The notes beneath the pieces are model-generated. The model worked only from the letters and a program-made list of their open reading frames with translations. It was not told the DNA's origin and ran no database searches. Both the position numbers and the translations under genes were made by a program. Below, one piece after another: positions 32,928 to 40,915 of a stretch of 64,000 nt of DNA. Each line of letters opens with the position of its first letter. Position 1 is the stretch's first letter. Origin of the DNA: CALMEH01 sp964548225 (GTDB lineage: Bacteria; Acidobacteriota; Blastocatellia; Pyrinomonadales; Pyrinomonadaceae); assembly GCA_964548225.1 (NCBI GenBank), contig CAZJQP010000006.1:28228-92227 (forward strand), in the 5' to 3' direction.

Positions 32928-35513
32928 ATGGCGAAAGAATTTGAAAATATCGTATCGAAAGAAGTTAAATCCGTCAGCGCGAAAAAGAAAAGTCTTTGGC
33001 GTTTTTTGTGGTTACCGACAGCTTTGCTTTTGGCAGTTGCCGCCGGAGGTCTGACGGGTATTTTAGGTTCATATTATTTGAATAATTCGCGCTTTGCGAC
33101 AGAAGTTTCTGCATTGGCAACTTATCGTCCGCCGCAGGTAACGACAATTTACGCCGACGACGGCGAAACGGTTTTAGCCGAATTTGCTATCGAAAAACGC
33201 ATTCCGATTAAGGAATCCGACATTCCGAAAGTCGTCGAAGATGCGCTTTTGGCGATCGAAGATTCGCGTTTTTACGAGCATAACGGTTTGGATTATTACC
33301 GCATCGGCGGCGCAGCTTTTTACAACGTAACCGAAGGTAAAACGCAAGGTGCTTCGACCATTACTCAGCAATTAGCCAAAAATCTTTTTCTCACCAAAGA
33401 CCAAACTTATTCGCGCAAATTGAGCGAATGGGCAATGGCTCTCGAAATCGAACGGCTTTACACGAAACGGCAAATTCTCGAAATGTATATGAACTACGTC
33501 TTTTTGGGCGCAGGTTCTTACGGTTTCGAGGCAGGTTCGCGCACATATTTCGGTAAATCTTTGAAGGATTTGAGTTTGGAAGAAGCCGCACTTCTCGCGG
33601 CAATTCCGAAATCCCCCGAATATTCGCCGACGCGAAATATGGAAAAGGCTTTAGACCGCCGCAACACTGTGCTTGACCAAATGGTCAGATTTTTTCCTGA
33701 CAGATATTCGCAATCAGAAGTTGATGCCGCCAAAGCTAAGCCAATTAAATTAAACGACACAGCTTATTATCAATCGCAACCAAAATCTTCGCCTTGGGAT
33801 TATCCGGTTGAAGAAGTCCGCAAATATCTCGAAGACAAATACACTACGCGAGTCGCGCAAGGCGGTTTGCAAGTTTATACGACAATCAATATCGAAGCCC
33901 AAAAACTCGCCACGAAAGCCGTCCGCGAAGGTTTGCGCCGCTACGACAACGGAAAAGCGTGGCGTTCGGAATATCAAACTGTTTTGCTTGATAACAACGG
34001 CGACCCCGTTACGGCGGAAAAAGACGTTCAGCGAATTTTGAACAACTACAAACACGCCGATTGGTATGGTGATACTTACGAAAAAGGCGAATATATCAAA
34101 GGTTTGGTGATGAAGATTGATGCAAGCGGAGCGCAAGTTCGTTTCGGCAGATACAAGGCTCTTATCACCGGCAAAGATATGGGCAGAAGCGGAAAATCTC
34201 CGGCAAATGAATTTAAAGTCGGTGATTTAGCCGAGTTTTTAATTACTAATGTTGACGACGAAAAGAAAACTATTTCGGGAACGCTTTCGCAAGTTCCTGA
34301 AGTGCAAGCCTCGATTGTTTCGATAAACGCCAAAACAGGCGAAATCGTGGCTATGGTCGGCGGTTACGATTTTCACACGAGCAAATTTAATAACGCCACG
34401 CAGGGACTTCGCCAAACCGGTTCGTGCTACAAACCTTTTATTTATACGGCGGCGGTTGAAGCCGGAATGACACCGAATTCCGTCGTCAGCGGTGCGCCGA
34501 TTAAACGCGGCGGCTGGTCGCCGAGTAATTACGGTGGTTCGAAATCGCACGCCAATGTGCCGATGAAAGTTGCGTTGGCAAAATCCTATAATATTGCGGC
34601 AGTTCATTTACTCGACCAAGTAGGAATTCAAGCCGGAGCGCAAATGGTCAGACGTTTCGGAATTACCAACCCGATGGCTCCGAGTTTGCCGTCTGCGCTT
34701 GGCGCGTCCGAGGCTTCTCTGCTCGAAATGGTTTCGGCGTATTCGGTTTTCCCAAATAAGGGAATGCGAGTTCAACCGCATTTGATTCGCAAAGTAATGA
34801 ACCGCGATGGCAGTTTGCTCGAAGAATGGCAAAAAACGACTTATAAAGTTACAAGTGATTACGTTGCGCTGACAATGGTTGAAATGATGCGCGGTGTGGT
34901 GCAAGGCGGCGGAACGGCAACCAGCGCAAGTGCGGGTGGACATCCACTTGCCGGAAAAACCGGAACGGTCAACGATGAAACGGACGTTTGGTTTATTGGC
35001 TACACGCCGACTTACGTTACCGGAATTTGGATGGGAAACCCGCTTCGCAAAGAATCGCTCGGCAGAGGTATGACCGGCGGACACGGCGCAGTTCCCTTTT
35101 TCAATGCGTTTATGGTGCCGTTTATGAAGGACAAAAAGCGCGAAACATTTGAAGATCCGCCACCGATTCCTTCGGACATCAAATCTCTAATCGAACGCAA
35201 CAAACGCGAAGAACAGGAAAAACTCGATAAAGCCGACGAGAACGGCAAAGGCACGGGAATTACTTTCACGCCAACCACGCGCCGCAATAACAAAGGCTTG
35301 ACGACAACGACAACTGATTCGACCGTTACCGAAACAGGCGAAAACAACGGCGAAACAACCGTTAAGCCGCAGGGTAATCCAACGCCCGTGCCGCGCAATA
35401 ACGATACGCCGACTAAATCCGTTCCGCAAAATACGCCCATCAAAAAACCCGATGTGCAGGAAAAACCATCCGGCACAACGCGCAAAGGCAAAAAAGGCGG
35501 CGGTGATAATTAA
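32928..35513 (+). CDS. Class A penicillin-binding protein (PBP1A-like), bifunctional
   Basis: 861 residues. Order: short cytoplasmic tail, membrane helix (about 26-48), glycosyltransferase family 51 domain with 'AIEDSRFYEHNG' (about 110), 'TQGASTITQQLAKNLFL' (about 138) and 'KRQILEMYMNYVFLGAGSYG' (about 187), then the transpeptidase with S-C-Y-K in 'TGSCYKPFIYTAA' (about 499), 'ALAKSYNIAAVH' (SxN) and 'AGKTGTVNDETDVWFIGYTP' (KTG about 677). A Pro/Thr/Asn-rich tail of ~120 residues is probably disordered. AGAGG precedes the ATG. It is the last gene of the elongasome operon and ends at a strong terminator. Confidence 0.95.
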   Translation: MAKEFENIVSKEVKSVSAKKKSLWRFLWLPTALLLAVAAGGLTGILGSYYLNNSRFATEVSALATYRPPQVTTIYADDGETVLAEFAIEKRIPIKESDIPKVVEDALLAIEDSRFYEHNGLDYYRIGGAAFYNVTEGKTQGASTITQQLAKNLFLTKDQTYSRKLSEWAMALEIERLYTKRQILEMYMNYVFLGAGSYGFEAGSRTYFGKSLKDLSLEEAALLAAIPKSPEYSPTRNMEKALDRRNTVLDQMVRFFPDRYSQSEVDAAKAKPIKLNDTAYYQSQPKSSPWDYPVEEVRKYLEDKYTTRVAQGGLQVYTTINIEAQKLATKAVREGLRRYDNGKAWRSEYQTVLLDNNGDPVTAEKDVQRILNNYKHADWYGDTYEKGEYIKGLVMKIDASGAQVRFGRYKALITGKDMGRSGKSPANEFKVGDLAEFLITNVDDEKKTISGTLSQVPEVQASIVSINAKTGEIVAMVGGYDFHTSKFNNATQGLRQTGSCYKPFIYTAAVEAGMTPNSVVSGAPIKRGGWSPSNYGGSKSHANVPMKVALAKSYNIAAVHLLDQVGIQAGAQMVRRFGITNPMAPSLPSALGASEASLLEMVSAYSVFPNKGMRVQPHLIRKVMNRDGSLLEEWQKTTYKVTSDYVALTMVEMMRGVVQGGGTATSASAGGHPLAGKTGTVNDETDVWFIGYTPTYVTGIWMGNPLRKESLGRGMTGGHGAVPFFNAFMVPFMKDKKRETFEDPPPIPSDIKSLIERNKREEQEKLDKADENGKGTGITFTPTTRRNNKGLTTTTTDSTVTETGENNGETTVKPQGNPTPVPRNNDTPTKSVPQNTPIKKPDVQEKPSGTTRKGKKGGGDN

Positions 35514-35518
35514 AGCGG

Positions 35519-35565
35519 AAAAGTAAAAAAGTGGGTTGAATTTATCCAACCCACTTTTTTACTTT
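35519..35565 (+). terminator. Terminator of the elongasome operon
   Basis: AAAGTAAAAAAGTGGGTTG and CAACCCACTTTTTTACTTT form a long perfect stem with a short loop and a T-run in the descending arm; it begins 6 bases after the PBP1A stop. Confidence 0.9.
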
Positions 35566-35936
35566 CTGACGTGCGAATTCTGATGCTTAATCTACCCGGA
35601 CGTTGCCCATCCGGCGACTTTCTTTTTGCCACTTGCGCGGCTGAAAACTGAAAATTTAAACAAGCTATAAAGTCCAAAGCCCAAATCAATTATTATCAAT
35701 CAAAACCTGCCATTATCGTCCCGAAGAATGGCTATTTCGCCCCGCAAAATAACTTTGCAGAGCCGCAAAGTCATTTTGCCAGCCGGTAGATTTATTAAGC
35801 GGATAAACAAAACTACTTTTAACTAAACCCTCTAAAATAATTGATCATTGATAATTGAAATTTGATAATTGTTGCGTAAAGATACAGCAAATTATCAACT
35901 CACCTTACACGGGGCGCAAGGTGAATCATATATTTA
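35566..35936. other. Intergenic region with small hairpins, no gene seen
   Basis: 371 bases. It holds a 15-bp near-perfect hairpin (35744-35779, one mismatch), tandem TTGATAATTG-type words near 35840-35875, and a CACCTT/AAGGTG hairpin near 35900-35923 just before the heptad-repeat ORF. I see no tRNA or conserved RNA fold. Confidence 0.5.
35744..35779. repeat. 15-bp inverted repeat
   Basis: GCAAAATAACTTTGC (35744-35758) and GCAAAGTCATTTTGC (35765-35779) pair with a single mismatch around a 6-base loop. No T-run follows, so it is not a clear terminator. Confidence 0.6.
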
Positions 35937-36167
35937 ATGATTGCGAGACAAGAAAACGCGCCGTCTGACATCAAAAACGCTTTGACTAAGCTCTCAGTCG
36001 CGCTGATTGATACCAAAAATGCTCTGACTGCGTCCTCTGTCGTGCTGACTGCGTCCTCCGTCGTGCTGACTGATAGATCAGTCGTAATGTCTATGACCGC
36101 AGACGCACTGACAAGACTTGCGGACGTAAGGAACGCGACCGCAAACGCTCTGAAGAAACTGTTTTAA
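35937..36167 (+). CDS. Heptad-repeat small protein of unknown function
   Basis: 76 residues. After ten residues the rest divides without gaps into nine seven-residue units such as DIKNALT, KLSVALI, DTKNALT, ASSVVLT (twice), DRSVVMS, MTADALT, RLADVRN and ATANALK. At the DNA level this is a 21-bp tandem repeat; two units (36030-36050 and 36051-36071) differ at one base. Reading-frame conservation across all units argues for a coding sequence, now or recently. The pattern suggests an amphipathic helix or coiled coil. AAGGTG lies 13 bases before the ATG, which is distant. It stands alone in a gene-poor stretch next to a MITE-like element; no family is recognised. Confidence 0.45.
   Translation: MIARQENAPSDIKNALTKLSVALIDTKNALTASSVVLTASSVVLTDRSVVMSMTADALTRLADVRNATANALKKLF
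36030..36092 (+). repeat. 21-bp tandem repeat (minisatellite) inside the heptad-repeat ORF
   Basis: GCGTCCTCTGTCGTGCTGAC(T) at 36030-36050 is followed by a copy differing at one base (36051-36071) and by a diverged third unit (36072-36092). Less similar units extend on both sides in the same register. Confidence 0.8.
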
Positions 36168-36586
36168 CACTCTAAAAAGCCTGATAATCGGGAGCGATTT
36201 ATCAATTATTAACCTGAGTTCGGGATAAAGACTGGAGCGCAAGCGTCCCCGCTTGCAATGAGCGCAGAGCGCGAAAAATACTCTGCTGACTCAGAAGTTT
36301 TAGGTGAACAAACGCCGTTACACCGCTGAAAAGCGCGGTGTTTGCAAGCGGGACGCTTGCGCTCCAGTCGGTTTTCTTATCCCGAACTCAGGTAATTATT
36401 AATTATTCCGTTTGGGTTTAACCTCATTTTTTGTATCCAACTTCTTAACTGATTTGCAAGATTTAACCATCTATGAATAAATTTGATCTTTTTTCTTAAA
36501 CGATGATAGATTTTTGATTTTATTTTCGCATTAGTAAATGTAGGCGCAAATTTAGCGCAGATTTTTAAGGAGCGATTATAAATTAA
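36168..36586. other. Intergenic region with MITE-like insertion, otherwise no gene
   Basis: 419 bases between the heptad-repeat ORF and the M23 peptidase. The centre is the inverted-repeat element at 36212-36393. The remainder (36394-36586) is A+T-rich and probably holds the promoter of the peptidase gene; GGAG lies 12 bases before its ATG. Confidence 0.5.
36212..36393. mobile_element. MITE-like element, 182 bp, with 8-bp target-site duplication
   Basis: The ends ACCTGAGTTCGGGATAA (36212-36228) and TTATCCCGAACTCAGGT (36377-36393) are exact reverse complements. The arms extend to 36258 and 36342, sharing GACTGGAGCGCAAGCGTCCC and GCTTGCAA with one extra C and a small length difference. AATTATTA flanks both sides directly (36204-36211 and 36394-36401), as expected for a transposition event. 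The interior (about 83 bases) has no ORF. No transposase is present in the window, so it would be non-autonomous. Confidence 0.8.
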
Positions 36587-37126
36587 ATGTTTTATCCGGT
36601 CAGAGAAGTTCAGATTTTAGGCGGCGTGAAATACGGCAAAGGCAATGTTTTCGGTTGGGTGCGAAAAAAAGGCACGAAAGCACACCAAGGTTGGGATTTT
36701 GCGGCGCGTGATAATACACCACTTTATGCTGTGGCAGATGGCAAGATCGAAAATGTTGATATAGTTGACGATTCAAACTACGGCAAGCAGATTTTGATGA
36801 GCTTTACGGGCAGTTACGGCGAAACATTTTACGCTTTTTACGCGCATATTAACACAAGCTTGGTTGGCAAATACGACGACGTTAAAGCCGGCGACCTTAT
36901 CGGATATTCGGGAAGCACGGGCAATGCCAAGGGAAGCAACAAATGGGAGCAACATCTGCATTTTGAGTTTCGCTCGGAAAGATTTTGCGGCAAAGGTTTG
37001 GAAGGACGCATTGACCCGCAATTCTTTTTCGGTGCGCCGCCTTTTGCGTGGATGTCGGGCGGCGAATTTATTCCGTATTACGAATTAGCCGGAGGCTACG
37101 CAACCGCCGCCGCTTCGGGTTATTAA
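36587..37126 (+). CDS. M23-family metallopeptidase (LytM-like)
   Basis: 179 residues. The zinc site of the M23 family is present: 'HQGWDFAARDNTPLYAVADG' (His/Asp about residues 35-39) and 'EQHLHFEFRSE' (about 123-133). Between them is 'GYSGSTGNAKGS'. These enzymes cut peptidoglycan cross-links (D,D-endopeptidase). Unusual: no signal peptide or N-terminal membrane segment is seen, so either a start upstream is missed, export is by another path (for example lysis or phage-type secretion), or the substrate is not the cell wall. It is convergent with the GH15 gene. Confidence 0.85.
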   Translation: MFYPVREVQILGGVKYGKGNVFGWVRKKGTKAHQGWDFAARDNTPLYAVADGKIENVDIVDDSNYGKQILMSFTGSYGETFYAFYAHINTSLVGKYDDVKAGDLIGYSGSTGNAKGSNKWEQHLHFEFRSERFCGKGLEGRIDPQFFFGAPPFAWMSGGEFIPYYELAGGYATAAASGY

Positions 37127-37146
37127 AAAAGAATCTACGCTTTCAT

Positions 37147-37228
37147 CGCAGACGCGAAGAAATTGTAAAAAAAAACTGCTATTTTCATACAATTTCGTTC
37201 TCCAAACCTCAAAACTTCGCGTCTGTGG
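37147..37228. repeat. Nested inverted repeat between convergent genes
   Basis: CAGACGCGAAG and CTTCGCGTCTG are reverse complements; inside them AAATTGTA pairs with TACAATTT. It may serve as a bidirectional terminator for the M23 gene (plus) and the starch operon (minus). Confidence 0.65.
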
Positions 37229-37236
37229 TGAATTAT

Positions 37237-40200
37237 TTATTTCATCAACGCGATAAAAGCATCCGCTAATCTGTCGCGCCAAGCCGTCCAATTATGTCCG
37301 GCTTCCGCTTCTTTATAAACCACCGAAAAACCTTTTTTCTTCAAGATTTCAACCACACGCCGCGAATCTTCAACGCCTTCGAGCGTGCCGTCGTCAATGT
37401 AAAATTTGTAGGAAATTTTTGAAGCGTCCAATTTCTCCAATTCTTTGACGACTCTTTCGTTATCAACCCAAAACGAAGTAGATTGTCCGCCGATTCGTGC
37501 GAATTTGTCGGCGTGTCTCAAACCGATATGAAAACTCGTAATGCCGCCCAAAGACGCGCCCAAAAGCATACGGTTTTCGCGTCCAGTTTTGATGGTCGAA
37601 AAATATTTTTTCTCCACCGCCGGAACAATTTCGAGCGCGACGTAATCGGCAAAATCGTCGTTTGCCCAATATTCTTTCATCCGGTCAGACGGGTCAATAA
37701 AGACAATCATAAACGGCTCAATTTTTTTCGCCGCCGTCAGATTTTCCAAGACATTTATCGCTTTGGCGCGAGAAATATAATCGCTTCCGTCCTGTAAATA
37801 AAGCACCGGAAGCTCAGGCGCAACGCCGCGTTTGAAATATTCCGAAGGCAGATAAATTTTCACCTTTCGCTTGCCGAATTTCTTGCTTTCGACTTCGAGT
37901 TCGTTCAGCGTCGGCTGTAAAATCGTCGGCGTTTGAACTTCCTTATCCCAAACCGTCGGCTGATAATCCGGCATCGTAAAAAACGAATTTTCACCGCCGA
38001 CACCGTTATCAATTTTATTCGGATTTTGCGGGTCAGTTGTCCATTTGCCATCAATGATGAGTTTGTATTCGACGCGGGCAGAATTTGAAAATTTTAGACC
38101 GATAAATTTTATGCCTGATGAATTTGGCGAGCCTGTTTTTAACTTTAAACCGCACGGCTTCCAACCTGTAAAATCTCCAACAATTTCTACATCATTTGCA
38201 GAGCCGAAATAAGCAAAACGCATTGCGAAAGCCACGGAATCTTTTTTGTTCCAAATTTCAGGATAATCAGAACTATAACGAGGAATAGCCCTCAATACAG
38301 CTTCATCATTGTAAATATAAGATTTAGCTTTCTCACATTCTTCAACTTTTACTTCTGTATTCTGACTGCTAACTTCTGACTTTTTTCCCAAAACATACCG
38401 ATTATAAACAACATCGGGCGTGTCGAGGTTTTTGCCTTTTTGCAGATTGACGGCGAGGCGAATGAACTGCGCCATTGACCACGCGAGCGGCGTTGCCGAG
38501 CCTGTGCCTTCGCCGAATTTCAAGTTTGGCGAAAACTGCGAATCGGCTTTCGGCACTTCTTTTTTATCCCAAACCTGTTCGGGAATCATCAAACCTTCGT
38601 TGGCAAAATTCGCCATTGTGTCAAGCCGGTGTCTTGCCAAGACCAATGCGTATTGCTCCAACGTCATACTTTTTTCTTTCGGTTCGCTGACCGGAATGCC
38701 GCCCGCATTTTCCGACAGAGCAAGCTCATATTGTCCGCGTTCACCCGAAAGTAACGCCCAAAGTCTGCCTTTGCCCGTGTATTTTCCGTCCCAGTTCCAG
38801 CGTCTGCCGTCGTCCATTTCACCATAGCCATCGTGATTGTAACGGTAAAATCCCGCGCCGTTCGGAGTTTCGACTTTGATGACTTGGTCTATGACTTTGA
38901 CCGAATTTTTAATGATTTTATCGTGTGGCGATTTGATTCCTAATCTGACCAATTCCAAAAATCCCGCGTCAACAATCTCGCGTTCATCAAAAAATCCCGC
39001 GCCGTTGTTGAGTTCGATTTTATCGCCCGCGTCCGGCGTTCCGTTCTGCGTGATGCGGACGTAATAAGGTTCTTTTGAATATTTTCCGTTCGTCGTAACC
39101 GTCCATTTTTCGATGTTCGCCTGCCATTCGTCAGCGGTTTTGAGCCAGAGATTTGCGCTTTCCGAATCACCGTTTTTTTGCGCGATGTCCGCCGCGCAAA
39201 CCAAACCTGCAATCTCCGCCGCAATCGTCGAAGGCGAAAATCCGGCTTCTTCTTCCCAACGCTCCTGCGGCGTTTTCGGTCCGTTTTTGACAATAAAATT
39301 TGCCGCCTTTTTGATGTGATTTTCGTAAGTCGCTTTATCGTTTTTGCCTAATTGATAAGCCAAAATCAACGGAAACGCAACTTCATCGAGTTGCAAAGAA
39401 TTCCAAAACGGCTTGCCGTCAAGATAAGAATTTTGCGGAAAACTTCCGTCCGGTTTCTGCTGAATTTTGAAAAGAAAATCGAGCGCACGTTCCGCCGCCG
39501 CTTTATCACCAATCGCCATAAAAGCCGTCGCCACCTGATACAAATCACGCGACCAAATCAGATGATAACCGCCGATATTATTCTCATTCGCATTATCGCC
39601 GCCGCCCCAAGGCACACTCAAAGAAGCAATATTCGCGCCGCGCACCGTTTTATCTTCGTGCGCTTTGAGTTGCATCGCCGCCATATTAAACTGCGCCTGA
39701 TATTTCGGTTCGACTTTTGGCAGATTTTTTACATACTCAGCCCAGCCTTTTTCGTATTCTTCCAAACATTTTGTAAAACCTTTTTTGTAAGACGCGCCCG
39801 CTTTTACGGTTGCTTTCCAGATGTCTTCGTCGAATGCGAGAATCGCCGTAAAATGTTGTGGTTTATAGATTTTTGCCATCTGCACGACGTTTCCTTTTGA
39901 TGCTTCAGCGTAAGTTTCACGAATTTTTCCGAACTTCCGCAACTGCTCCAAACCATCGTTCACGCCGTAATATCCGTTCGTATATTCTTCGATGTCGGTC
40001 GAAAAATACAACGCTGAAACATATTTTCCATCTTCCGCCCCCATTCCGCCGCTGACGGTGGCTTCACCCGATTTTTTTGTCGTTTTTACGCCGTCTTTCG
40101 TAATTTCGGTTTTTTCGTATTCATAATCATCTTTGAGTTGCAAAAGCGGCGAATAAGCGCGGTCATTCATCCCCGAATTGCCGAGCGAAGGATCGTAATA

Positions 40201-40692
40201 AACGTAAAGATTCAGATTTTTATTCTTCGTTTCAAATTTGACATCAATCAAAACCGTTTCGCGTTCGACATCGGTCGTGTAAGTTTTCGTGATTTTCCAT
40301 TCGCCCGATTTTGCCGTGTTGATTTGCTGAAAAGTCAACGAATCGGGACGCAAAACTTTGATTTGATGATTTGCGTCGTCGCGCTCGGTTTCGACTTTTT
40401 TCGTCTTTGGATTGACCACGACAAATTGCAAAAGATGAACATTTGCCACTGTAACATCAGGGTAATAAACTTCCGTTAACGCGCCGCCTTGAAGTGTGAA
40501 CCAAACTTTGCTGTCCAAATTTGCGCTCGTTCCAACGCCTTGTTTTCCCGCGCTTGCCCATTGCGCGTCTTTGCCCGGCGCGTTCGGCGCGAGCGTTTGA
40601 GCAAAGCTCAAGCAAGTAAAAAGTAAAAAGTAAAAAGGCAAAATTAGAAACTTAAGACTTTTTCTATCAATATTTTCGCGCACGTTTTTCAT
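37237..40692 (-). CDS. Secreted fusion: GH15 glucoamylase - CBM48/E-set - esterase
   Basis: 1151 residues with a signal peptide. Residues ~30-290 are the beta-sandwich N-domain of glucodextranase/glucoamylase; ~300-790 are the (alpha/alpha)6 GH15 domain with 'IWSRDLYQVATAF' (about 380), 'QLDEVAFPLILAYQ' (putative acid Glu, about 436) and 'MIPEQVWD' (putative base Glu, about 700). Residues ~820-905 form a CBM48/AMPK-type fold ('VEIVGDFTGWKPCGLKL'). Residues ~915-1150 are an esterase-D/Fes-like alpha/beta hydrolase with nucleophile 'LLGASLGGITS' (Ser about 1046) and 'GHNWTAWRD' (His about 1134). So one secreted protein combines alpha-glucan hydrolysis with an esterase. Between GH15 and CBM lies a low-complexity segment (about 38345-38395). 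It is the last gene of the starch operon, start supported by AAGGAGAG. Confidence 0.85.
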   Translation of the reverse strand: MKNVRENIDRKSLKFLILPFYFLLFTCLSFAQTLAPNAPGKDAQWASAGKQGVGTSANLDSKVWFTLQGGALTEVYYPDVTVANVHLLQFVVVNPKTKKVETERDDANHQIKVLRPDSLTFQQINTAKSGEWKITKTYTTDVERETVLIDVKFETKNKNLNLYVYYDPSLGNSGMNDRAYSPLLQLKDDYEYEKTEITKDGVKTTKKSGEATVSGGMGAEDGKYVSALYFSTDIEEYTNGYYGVNDGLEQLRKFGKIRETYAEASKGNVVQMAKIYKPQHFTAILAFDEDIWKATVKAGASYKKGFTKCLEEYEKGWAEYVKNLPKVEPKYQAQFNMAAMQLKAHEDKTVRGANIASLSVPWGGGDNANENNIGGYHLIWSRDLYQVATAFMAIGDKAAAERALDFLFKIQQKPDGSFPQNSYLDGKPFWNSLQLDEVAFPLILAYQLGKNDKATYENHIKKAANFIVKNGPKTPQERWEEEAGFSPSTIAAEIAGLVCAADIAQKNGDSESANLWLKTADEWQANIEKWTVTTNGKYSKEPYYVRITQNGTPDAGDKIELNNGAGFFDEREIVDAGFLELVRLGIKSPHDKIIKNSVKVIDQVIKVETPNGAGFYRYNHDGYGEMDDGRRWNWDGKYTGKGRLWALLSGERGQYELALSENAGGIPVSEPKEKSMTLEQYALVLARHRLDTMANFANEGLMIPEQVWDKKEVPKADSQFSPNLKFGEGTGSATPLAWSMAQFIRLAVNLQKGKNLDTPDVVYNRYVLGKKSEVSSQNTEVKVEECEKAKSYIYNDEAVLRAIPRYSSDYPEIWNKKDSVAFAMRFAYFGSANDVEIVGDFTGWKPCGLKLKTGSPNSSGIKFIGLKFSNSARVEYKLIIDGKWTTDPQNPNKIDNGVGGENSFFTMPDYQPTVWDKEVQTPTILQPTLNELEVESKKFGKRKVKIYLPSEYFKRGVAPELPVLYLQDGSDYISRAKAINVLENLTAAKKIEPFMIVFIDPSDRMKEYWANDDFADYVALEIVPAVEKKYFSTIKTGRENRMLLGASLGGITSFHIGLRHADKFARIGGQSTSFWVDNERVVKELEKLDASKISYKFYIDDGTLEGVEDSRRVVEILKKKGFSVVYKEAEAGHNWTAWRDRLADAFIALMK
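38349..38390. repeat. Low-complexity TCAGAAGT word repeat inside the GH15 fusion gene
   Basis: On the minus strand the words GTCAGAAGT, AGCAGTCAGAA and TACAGAAGT follow each other directly and encode the linker KKSEVSSQNTEVK. It resembles the words in the intergenic palindromes (compare 29108-29154) and is in frame. Confidence 0.5.
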
Positions 40693-40725
40693 AAATCAAT
40701 CTCTCCTTATTTTTGCTTTTTACTC

Positions 40726-40914
40726 TTAATTTTCTTTCCTAATATTCAAAAGTTTGCGAATGATAAAAAACGCATTGATTACAAAAATTGCGGCAACAAA
40801 AATTATCAAAGTCGTATTGTCGCTTTCGCCTTGAATGCGGCTGAAAATGAGGTATGGAATCACCAAAACAAAGACGGCAAAGCTAAACAGAAAAATAATC
40901 TGCAATATTCTCAT
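40726..40914 (-). CDS. Small two-helix membrane protein in the starch operon
   Basis: 62 residues from ATG 40914 (MRILQII), one base after the stop of the upstream GH13 gene; a TTG-started extension would overlap that gene. Two hydrophobic helices (about 3-22 and 35-54) flank a short acidic loop ('SRIQGESDN'), and a basic tail ends the protein. I do not recognise a family. Its tight position between a secreted GH13 gene and the GH15 fusion suggests an accessory membrane role in glucan use. Confidence 0.55.
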   Translation of the reverse strand: MRILQIIFLFSFAVFVLVIPYLIFSRIQGESDNTTLIIFVAAIFVINAFFIIRKLLNIRKEN

Positions 40915-40915
40915 T

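Noticed and set aside
36212..36393. Terminator for the heptad ORF
   Set aside because: The arms are ~48 bp with an exact flanking duplication, which fits a mobile element better; no T-run is present at the end.
35566..36586. tRNA, retron or other RNA element in the gene-poor stretch
   Set aside because: I found no cloverleaf, no reverse transcriptase and no conserved RNA fold; only hairpins, the MITE-like element and the heptad ORF are supported.
37237..40692. Two genes joined by sequencing error (glucoamylase and esterase)
   Set aside because: The frame is continuous over 1151 codons with a CBM48-like domain between the two enzymes, and no internal stop, ribosome site or start is seen at the border.
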